Source: Erysipelotrichaceae bacterium (GTDB taxonomy: Bacteria; Bacillota_I; Bacilli_A; Erysipelotrichales; Erysipelotrichaceae). From it: DNA of 12,014 bases. The DNA lies in contig JAHHRC010000039.1 of assembly GCA_020026035.1 (NCBI GenBank), positions 1-12,014 on the forward strand, given 5' to 3'. The notes under the pieces are model-generated. The model had not been told where the DNA came from. It did not search any database and saw nothing but the letters and a program-made list of their open reading frames with translations. This document shows positions 9,401-12,014 of this stretch, piece by piece (positions within the stretch are counted from its first letter, which is position 1; each line of letters begins with the position of its first letter). A program made the position numbers and the translations under genes.

Positions 9401-11988
9401 TGTTAAGGGGTCTTATCCAGGAACAATGGTATGTATTGGAAGAAAAGACACCTGCGAGATACCGTGAAGATGTGATTAAGTTTAAGTTGAATGATACGTT
9501 TAGAAATCCTCAACTTGATGCTGTTGAAATAGATGGTGATCAAGAAGCTGCAGTATGGGATTCGACTGACAATAAATTGGTTGTTAAGAATAGACCAATT
9601 CCATTGTTTGTAGAAACCTTTGAGAACATTTGTGATAAGAATGAATCACATGTGCATACTGATGATAAGTGTTTAGAGAAGCGTAATGATTTCATATATA
9701 CGATTGAAGGTGTTGATGGTGTTGTAATTGGTGGTGAACATCCTACATTACCTGAAACGTTAGAACGTAATAAGGAATACAATTTAGTACCAGATGCGAT
9801 TCCGGAAGGGAAATGGGTTGATTTAGTACCTAATGCCGTGACATTCAAGATTAATGATGACGGTAAGGTTGAATTGACTGGTGATAATTCGGGAGATGTT
9901 TCTGTTAGTGAAACAAAAGTTGTTGGAGATACATTACGCATAGTTCGTAAGAAGAAACATATCTACCTAACGGTAAATAAGCTTGATGCGAGTGGTAATG
10001 CACTTGCTGGTGCTGCGTTTAAGATTGCTGGTGAAGAGTTGGTACCTATGGTGAATGGCAATGTTCATACATTCGAAGTGACGGATTTAGAAGTTTCTAA
10101 GGGTGATCATGTGCATGTCTATACACTTGAGGAAATTGCGCCGGAAGGATTTAAGAAGGCAGAAGATATTAACTTTGTGATTCGCGAAGATGATGTGATT
10201 GTTCGTAAGGATACAGATCCAGTTACAAATGTGGTAAAGGAAACGAAGTTAACGAATGACACAATTGATGTGAAGAACTACAGAAAGCTCTATGTGGAAA
10301 GCTTTGTGACGACTGATATGGATAGTGGAATCATTGGTGAGAGTACACCTCGTACTGCTGGCTTTGTGTATGATTTGTATGAAGACGGAAATATGATTGA
10401 ATCCATTACAAGTATTGATCGTACATTGGAATTACCAGAATCCTTAATGCCTGGTAAGACTTATAAGTTGGTATCTGTACAAGCTCCGTTTGGAGTAGCT
10501 TTGGCGGATGATGTTGTGTTTGAAGTGAAGAATGATGGAATGCTTCAATTTAAAACGACACGTTCTAGAAAGAATGTGGATGTAAGCCCTAGAATTTCGA
10601 AACATGAAGTTGATGGGGATGTCTTACAGATTATCCATAGACCATTGAGTCTTGATGTTCAAAAGTATGAGAAGGTTGATTCGTTGGATGAAGCGACTGT
10701 CTTGACTGGTGTTACATTCGAAGTATTGATGAATGACAAGTCGATTGTTAAGTGGGAGTCTAGTAAGGATGCTAAGACACTTGTTCCATATGAGCTAGCG
10801 AAGAAGAATCTAAGTGAGACGATTACGTTAGTTGAAACACCGAAGGGTGGTTATGTTGGTATTGAACCAATTGAGATTCGCTTTACGAATACAGGTTCAA
10901 TGCTTGTTGATGGATTTGAATTGGTTGGGGATGAGTTAAAGATCTTCAATCATAAGACAACTGTAACGATTCAAAAGATTGATGCAAAGACACAACAACC
11001 TCTAACAGGTGCTGTATTTGTGGTGAATGGAGAAGGAAAGGCAGTTGATGCGGAAGGTAAGTTGATTGTTGAAGGACTGTCATTTGGTAATTCGTATAAG
11101 GTTCATGAGGTAAGTTCTCCAGAGGGCTATATGGCTGGTGAGGATGTTACATTTGAACTTGAGAACGATGGTCAAGTGGTAGAAGTAGAAAACAAAGAAG
11201 CAAAGTACTTCATTGGCTCTTACTTTGAAAAGGTTCAAGAAGGCAATGAACTTGCTGGATGTGAGTATTTGATTAAAGATGGTGAGAATGTTGTGTCTAA
11301 GGTAGTAAGCAGTACATCAGTTGATGAGATTGTTGATGCGTTAGAACGTAATAAGACATACACCATTGAAGAAGTAAAAGTAGTAGATGGCATTGTCTAT
11401 GTGGATGATGTGAAGTTTGAAATCAATAAGCGTGGAGAATTAGTGCTTGTTGGTGATTATGAACATGCAAGTATGAAGGGTAATGATACGATTCAAATCG
11501 TACATAAGCCTACAAGAATGGATGTTCGTAAGGTTGATGAAAGTAAACATCGTTTAATGGGCGCTGTGTTTGAATTGATTGATGAAGATACAAATACAGT
11601 GGTTCATACATGGACGAGTCATGATTTAAAAGATGAGAAGATCATCAAGGTATTAGCTTGTGATCATAGATATGTACTCAAGGAAGTTAAGGTAGTAGAT
11701 GGCTATGAAGATAAACAAGGTGATATCCATATTGCAATCGATCATAATGGACGGGCAATGGTGGAGAATGAAGTTGTTAGTGATAAGTTAATCGTCAAAG
11801 TAAACAACAAGATTCAAGAAGCTGTTGTAGAAGAGCCAAAGACACCAAGTAAGAAAGAAACAGTTGTTTCTAATGAACATAAGCTATCTACTTCAACAGG
11901 AGATATGTTATTTGTTCGTAACTATGCAATGGTACTTGTAAGTGCGATTGTTGGTGTTATTGTGAGTTGTGTTCGATTGATGAAGTAA
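343..11988 (+). CDS. Giant sortase-anchored surface adhesin with helical repeats, Ig-like domains and 16 SpaA/Cna-B-type domains
   Basis: This 3881-residue protein is predicted to be exported by Sec and attached to the cell wall or membrane as a fibrous adhesin. Order: signal peptide 1-29; acidic linker 30-109; five helical repeats 110-462; beta-rich Ig-like/Cna-A-like/DUF11-like adhesin domains 467-1856; SpaA/Cna-B-like domains R1-R16 1861-3824; linker; sorting signal 3849-3881 with membrane helix and basic tail. Most stalk domains carry the Lys (first strand), Glu (Y-x-x-x-E...P) and Asn (last strand) that form intramolecular isopeptide bonds in this family. The ATG at 343 was chosen because AGGGAG lies seven bases upstream and a proper signal peptide follows. 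The frame is intact over 11.6 kb. The protein is far larger than typical Cna-B adhesins or pilins. The gene follows a terminated paralogue and has its own promoter region with an (AT)9 tract. No enzymatic motif is visible. The ligand is unknown, and collagen or matrix binding is only a family-based guess. Confidence 0.96.
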   Translation: MDTMMNKLWKIAMCISMLLTLLPMDIGMAEESIVDAPIVANENHVEEEIPVDGQPAGETVEETENGGEDTPTVEGTSEETGAPETGVEVTGEVETEFAEDVTPEKTEEEKKAAKIEEIIAAIRAEYDVNTVELETVKYNAEKYEGVIASIRKELEQSTLEGLADITPDLYETKFVEAYSDEYKAKIDDNLNLKKQEMIAKIEKDYAADDTKFYEEKRKKAVDAVVKMIQDSTSLASLNSLTDVVIGKVFEREGAYKESYILEERKKEIILTISKKYENKNGEYKEPEFKNLMTAVTNNIHACKTQEDLDAIDMDEIDRSFKDLLTSKGSFEVARREKLEWVRKTYPFDEELNEKKAYDDAMTEIEKMVANCNNEEELNAIDDEIKKLMDATLTKQGEFVKAKNDKYEELLNRYPFDESLYMRNDYEKLVNKLHDLIESKKTSKELDTIVVEAFAGVFEGIRRPEDLVITKDELEDFSLKVGNRVYTFDELQKNPNIEMSTTEEVEIHINARVWNDGSTTKEALTGKKGVAYNQRVVMDLPELIDENTVLKNADNEVVSQWVGFFADKGSDFGKIEDNNVKFASFMKDHPEIELDFEKLKKDPKKKEELENAVAVYRIVPIDGKNKFILEYPDEYILENERQENDIDEYPADHHGGVRNLQITLKTKINKAKAEKHTAGKFLQFGNIDINVKFHSAKRITNLNVEKFYQHNVKNVNGEEAIEWRHDGEVGHKPLIYTQRDTDTVYYKVKVTADPRNTEDLQDVLVSEVIDHKKLKNLRLHQATKYYVRTVITDEIQEVKMSEVITDQINEELFDKKNVESEANQPSLQQGQFTAKSFNIGTLKHGEYVEMIFAAELDSENITEAVKATKTLTDNGVWFEDDAMDEARTVSNDVFATAKNLLDENGKKVVVHDQVVPMVQNDEEVLEITPVTVKKLAGDYAKRTENDDKIAIFAVTVSNGENNPKNKNKYNFTYVPIFGGLSTKSGNCGDAKNSYIENLELCDRNGNPVDASSLNISNFKILRDQDGIVRDFEGLYNELSRPGVGKAQGETFYLKATFADQLWEEDRGVAGEPQKKEKDGHFQFSTKIVNVPDEHNKDRDTSITDEDAWKIERISNFDDPTVTTMDFKRTWLKKSVASEDKTANLNWKIDVEPTKTKCKRIFTDAITVTDKRLKQTFVGDVQILLTKDGEADVQLTKTLDDPDSDNFTYELDEQYWDYKATVTYQTKVANEPEYRVDGMIENKFIVDGDGSKHFDTAQVNISSGKQTGIRNPERREFEKELVREDDDTATWRITYNYLLQTTDFNDHGVKNDHIKDQVAYNNMYFEQEQFDSIAVSLGTKTLVKDVDYTITPIMYEDVEGSHNVEVLHGKIVGFDIEPLKTLGDGEHLLSVDYKTTIIKGKLGAFKEDTESWAPHNAVHDPSDPILNENVLHDTYKNNASVSYWVLDSDGQPVEHSMKASKEFYRGYNKEVFTYYSHRESDLLYWHVVVNANGYLGNALGIPSNKQNNVFDATIYANVPEGLEFEGAYAMTDSRLTPWVGEVPNTDIFGDPEVEDGKYVMSKATYYGQDPVVGAHSDSAPQRNGFGSTNADCGNESIPLYPNGVQADLSAIQNRSVPIRLKGINNTVRTNNLLQWQQFVVRTRITNEEVLLGVYPRPEPSDEPAVPKELRYDFSVEFKGDNLEHERLSDDAKSEVIKINPMTKTPSREDGSLIVDYDIEMNTLNLDLLEDKKVIRIFDTSSPTLMIRLGSIEVFDVKNNQKLHRISIAQAKKNPDLESTSYSVDASRLKDDHTIIFTVPDDRHLRITYKADIIPEIGADGSIRVPEPKNSAYFGDYMNMDHLSGEESSTEIYKSSGQLGGQNRITITKTDEQFTNLTDAEYAVERFDKDTNSWVPGAAGNIEFNGTSDEGVTESDVFDYVTINKKKLTITHPYTVYRFIEMKAPKDHAIDPRATYIVLANFEETDEVRSKKLKDMVIPQEVTDSKSKIHYVTRGSTLELIDKKLQKIQFKKVGIDTMDPTVREPLAGAKFELYNVEKVGDSYLATTIADIPVNKDPEKHNFKWESTGEVDEFDMVSGTYLLKEVEAPKRYQFMKPVFIELLADGTVITTSSVTHKNSAGEVVYAKDMKTQKKYPLNGNGERDVIELENELIHDVLLTKLEFGSEMPLDGVTFKLEKEKGILPFMHKTQEITLDGENEFTIENLERDTPYILTETKTRDSHILMDKKIRFVFNSANEVVDLAVLDAKGNPVENVGEFAKVNGKNNLVIYNKPKTVYISKKLFGSKSERQLAGVSFRLYDNIKNGAREPLYEFKLESIDTPYALHDIAFDKEYFIEEVIDETLKGIKQMPENQFIGFTLHEDGTVDVQVVRDAAWGVDRNPDISKFAKVHETTIDILNEQEKIYVGKYAFADKEKNLADVTLGLFTMDGEQPLEQWETTFTWREGSDIHEIQTVLDFGVPYRIKELAAPAIYEVPEEEIQFTYNLDGSIELKKLVPSADGTMSAVEMTDDFAVLGKVNRYFTDGYKDVPTIKMYNHIKRPKILKVDADDINDMSDDQLREALNTKKIKGLKGAEIKIYRPYYESEFSKEWVSEKVAYEFTDAEFEVNKDYEIHEVKAPEPGENLIEDGENKGKPKSELGYYAAPKQRFTLSDKGEFTAPAWYENLRIVDSYVLLTNEKIKPLSVVIEKVHHPDDKADVIGPDEKLKGVPFVVEKAGTNEIVFKGVTGDDGKIKLNNLVAGQYIIKETDDLNNEYKGFVDGKGRHYKPLEKDITFTLDRYNHVSINKDPYDYTAKPYTIIENTEKDSNKLKLPDTIQITNKLTELTLFKVQKVEMNEPDPDDGPDMGPEDDGPEEDGPRLVNEYIEGISFKVYPIDEFDSQKVHVKGESEWVTKEYDQGWRPEVKCVVKGLDLSDGKGYIIEEQKSPTSGGKAFARRDYEITIQNWEPVLNAGEKFAELKYGQLLLINEETAPITVRKIDAVTNEKLPGIPFNLYTEDEYKKHMKGEHNNKEAYTYKTNENGEFVLRGLIQEQWYVLEEKTPARYREDVIKFKLNDTFRNPQLDAVEIDGDQEAAVWDSTDNKLVVKNRPIPLFVETFENICDKNESHVHTDDKCLEKRNDFIYTIEGVDGVVIGGEHPTLPETLERNKEYNLVPDAIPEGKWVDLVPNAVTFKINDDGKVELTGDNSGDVSVSETKVVGDTLRIVRKKKHIYLTVNKLDASGNALAGAAFKIAGEELVPMVNGNVHTFEVTDLEVSKGDHVHVYTLEEIAPEGFKKAEDINFVIREDDVIVRKDTDPVTNVVKETKLTNDTIDVKNYRKLYVESFVTTDMDSGIIGESTPRTAGFVYDLYEDGNMIESITSIDRTLELPESLMPGKTYKLVSVQAPFGVALADDVVFEVKNDGMLQFKTTRSRKNVDVSPRISKHEVDGDVLQIIHRPLSLDVQKYEKVDSLDEATVLTGVTFEVLMNDKSIVKWESSKDAKTLVPYELAKKNLSETITLVETPKGGYVGIEPIEIRFTNTGSMLVDGFELVGDELKIFNHKTTVTIQKIDAKTQQPLTGAVFVVNGEGKAVDAEGKLIVEGLSFGNSYKVHEVSSPEGYMAGEDVTFELENDGQVVEVENKEAKYFIGSYFEKVQEGNELAGCEYLIKDGENVVSKVVSSTSVDEIVDALERNKTYTIEEVKVVDGIVYVDDVKFEINKRGELVLVGDYEHASMKGNDTIQIVHKPTRMDVRKVDESKHRLMGAVFELIDEDTNTVVHTWTSHDLKDEKIIKVLACDHRYVLKEVKVVDGYEDKQGDIHIAIDHNGRAMVENEVVSDKLIVKVNNKIQEAVVEEPKTPSKKETVVSNEHKLSTSTGDMLFVRNYAMVLVSAIVGVIVSCVRLMK
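430..669 (+). other. Acidic low-complexity linker (residues 30-109)
   Basis: The segment is rich in Glu, Thr, Val, Gly and Pro, with almost no aromatic or basic residues, and is probably disordered. It would place the helical repeats away from the mature N-terminus. No folded domain is recognisable. Confidence 0.7.
670..1728 (+). repeat. Five degenerate alpha-helical repeats (residues 110-462)
   Basis: Five units are visible at about 110-183, 185-258, 262-333, 334-401 and 402-462. Each starts with a Lys/Glu-rich helix, then an aromatic residue and a short acidic turn. A second helix of the type Y-x-x-x-(V/M)-x-x-I follows, then an E-L/D-L-x-x-I-D type segment and a final helix. Units 4 and 5 are the closest: both carry Y-P-F-D-E (345-349 and 413-417, spacing 68). 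Units 3 and 4 share the turn A-I-D, and units 3 and 4 end in S-K-G-S-F and T-K-Q-G-E-F. I do not recognise the family. Small three-helix bundles or a rod are plausible. Position next to the mature N-terminus suggests ligand binding or a spacer, but this is inference. Confidence 0.7.
1741..5910 (+). other. Beta-rich adhesin region: tandem Ig-like/Cna-A-like/DUF11-like domains (residues 467-1856)
   Basis: About six or seven beta domains are suggested, with boundaries near 467-730, 740-925, 929-1110, 1125-1265, 1270-1460, 1460-1660 and 1667-1856. Signature stretches such as L-N-W-K-I-D-V (about 1143-1149), A-T-W-R-I-T-Y (about 1287-1293) and L-Y-W-H-V-V-V mark the strand that opens collagen-adhesin-type Ig domains. 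N-N-A-S-V-S-Y (1435-1441) is a typical closing strand. Candidate isopeptide residues in two of them are K1131/K1132, D1168, N1220, and K1277, D1314, N1436. This region is the best candidate for the ligand-binding head, though it lies between the helical repeats and the stalk. Boundaries are approximate, and assignment is to fold type, not to a named family. Confidence 0.65.
5923..9597 (+). repeat. SpaA/Cna-B-like domains R1-R9 (residues 1861-3085)
   Basis: Nine prealbumin-like domains of about 115-150 residues share the plan: first strand ending in Lys, L-x-G-x-x-F-x-L, Y-x-x-x-E-x-x-x-P, a (V/I)-x-F strand with a D-G-type turn, last strand ending in Asn. Starts are near 1861, 2003, 2151, 2271, 2397, 2535, 2677, 2818 and 2967. 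The Lys/Glu/Asn positions are R1 1866/1938/D1999; R2 2009/2081/2146; R3 2156/2211/2267; R4 2276/2333/2394; R5 2403/2461/2531; R6 2540/2610/2672; R7 2684/2742/2815; R8 2824/2918/2963; R9 2973/3034/3083. R1 has Asp instead of Asn, which is also used in some Cna-B domains. The Asn-to-next-Lys distance is mostly 9-12 residues, so the domains abut tightly, as in a rigid stalk. All nine look able to form isopeptide bonds. Confidence 0.85.
8839..8904 (+). repeat. Asp/Glu/Gly/Pro-rich insert in domain R8 (residues 2833-2854)
   Basis: Near-periodic G-P-D-M, G-P-E-D-D, G-P-E-E-D, G-P units (15-base repeats at 8866-8880 and 8881-8895) sit in the loop between the first strand of R8 and its G-I-S-F-K strand. 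The insert is very acidic, probably disordered, and absent from the other fifteen domains. Confidence 0.8.
9631..9672 (+). other. Cys-His motif C-x5-H-x-H-x4-C in domain R10 (residues 3097-3110)
   Basis: C3097, H3103, H3105 and C3110 form a compact C-x5-H-x-H-x4-C motif in a loop after the first strand of R10. It resembles a C...E-H-x-H-T-(D/E)-x-C-type motif that recurs in large Firmicutes surface proteins. A metal site or a disulfide are both possible. The protein is otherwise very poor in cysteine. Confidence 0.6.
9758..9774 (+). repeat. 17-nt direct repeat, copy 1 (in R10)
   Basis: Seventeen bases from C9758 to G9774, encoding the run around L-E-R-N-K, are identical to 11339-11355 in domain R15. 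This is nucleotide-level support for common descent of R10 and R15. Confidence 0.85.
11339..11355 (+). repeat. 17-nt direct repeat, copy 2 (in R15)
   Basis: Identical to 9758-9774 and in the same frame and structural position (before the Tyr strand of the domain). The copies are about 1.58 kb apart within the gene. Confidence 0.85.
11887..11985 (+). other. Non-canonical cell-wall sorting signal (residues 3849-3881)
   Basis: A polar linker (about 3825-3848) leads to S-T-S-T-G-D (3849-3854). A single hydrophobic segment follows (about 3861-3877), then the tail R-L-M-K. The architecture is that of a sortase substrate, but the core has T-G-D without the usual Leu-Pro. Either a sortase with altered specificity anchors it, or the helix and basic tail keep it as a membrane protein. 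No sortase gene is in the window. Confidence 0.75.
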
Positions 11989-12011
11989 TGAAGGAAGTCT
12001 TGCCTTAGGGT
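11970..12011 (+). repeat. 42-bp direct repeat shared with window bases 1-42
   Basis: Bases 11970-12011 match 1-42 at every position: the last five codons, the stop, and the first arm and loop of the terminator. The copies differ at the next two bases (AA here, GG at 43-44). This marks the 3' ends of two tandem related genes. Confidence 0.95.
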
Positions 12012-12014
12012 AAG
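11991..12014 (+). terminator. Rho-independent terminator of the giant gene (cut by window end)
   Basis: The left arm (11994-12004), the TTAG loop (12005-12008) and the first six bases of the right arm are present and correspond to the upstream terminator at 22-55. At 12012-12013 AA replaces GG, turning two T-G wobbles into T-A pairs. The rest of the arm and the T-run lie outside the window. Confidence 0.75.

Larger units (their letters stand above)
9598..11814 (+). repeat. SpaA/Cna-B-like domains R10-R16 (residues 3086-3824), with isopeptide-lacking domains interleaved
   Basis: Seven domains of about 82-120 residues start near 3086, 3206, 3317, 3435, 3539, 3621 and 3725. Residues at the Lys/Glu/Asn positions are: R10 T3092/P3150/R3202; R11 K3213/E3264/N3312; R12 S3320/S3378/H3432; R13 K3441/E3498/N3536; R14 K3545/E3589/N3617; R15 S3626/E3677/H3721; R16 K3730/E3781/N3821. 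R10, R12 and R15 therefore cannot form the usual bond, while their neighbours can. These three also share a closing stretch of the type G-(D/N)-D/x-(L/I)-x-I-(V/I)-(H/R). R10 and R15 share L-E-R-N-K before the Tyr strand, so they form a subfamily. Lysine codons here are mostly AAG, unlike the preceding block. This is the wall-proximal part of the stalk. Confidence 0.85.

Noticed and set aside
5923..11814. Stalk domains read as Ca-binding RTX or cadherin-like repeats
   Set aside because: The recurring Lys / Y-x-x-x-E...P / Asn pattern fits SpaA/Cna-B prealbumin-like domains, and no glycine-rich nonapeptide or D-x-D-x-D calcium motif recurs.
1..12014. The 42-bp match between window ends as a sign of a circular molecule
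   Set aside because: The match stops after 42 bases with two differences in the next three positions, and both copies make sense as ends of tandem related genes with matching terminators.

Overview
The window is almost entirely one gene: an intact, uninterrupted 3881-codon reading frame on the + strand (343-11988) for a giant secreted, wall-anchored surface protein of about 0.43 MDa. The Sec signal peptide, the array of SpaA/Cna-B-type (prealbumin-fold) isopeptide domains, the C-terminal sorting signal, the Shine-Dalgarno site and the visibly AT-rich DNA point to a Gram-positive host (Firmicutes/Bacillota). The style resembles oral or gut Erysipelotrichia-like or related low-GC anaerobes. That placement is an impression from sequence style and was not tested.

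Layout: 1-19 is the last few codons and stop of an upstream gene, followed by its rho-independent terminator (22-55). Bases 56-342 are non-coding and hold an imperfect inverted repeat (115-136), a promoter-like region (264-312) that contains nine AT dinucleotides (294-311), and a ribosome binding site (330-335). Then comes the giant CDS. The window ends inside the giant gene's own terminator (11991-12014).

Protein, N- to C-terminus: signal peptide (1-29); acidic E/T/V/P-rich linker (30-109); five degenerate all-helical repeats of about 62-77 residues (110-462); a long beta-rich region of Ig-like/Cna-A-like/DUF11-like adhesin domains (about 467-1856); sixteen SpaA/Cna-B-like domains, R1-R16 (1861-3824); a short polar linker; and a sorting signal with a non-canonical S-T-S-T-G-D core, one membrane helix and a basic tail (3849-3881). 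The likely job is a fibrous adhesin: the N-terminal modules and Ig-like domains are held away from the wall by a long stalk stiffened by isopeptide bonds.

Most notable points: (i) an (AT)9 tract in the promoter region, which suggests slippage-based phase variation; (ii) a 42-bp identity between the two window ends, showing that the upstream gene is a tandem paralogue at least at its 3' end; (iii) three stalk domains (R10, R12, R15) that have lost isopeptide residues and are interleaved with domains that keep them, apparently from duplication of a two-domain module; (iv) a C-H-x-H-C motif in the domain that has lost all three isopeptide residues; (v) a sharp change in lysine codon use along the stalk (AAA-rich at 7921-9240, AAG-rich at 9601-11988). 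No enzyme, RNA gene, CRISPR array, insertion sequence or defence-type system is visible.
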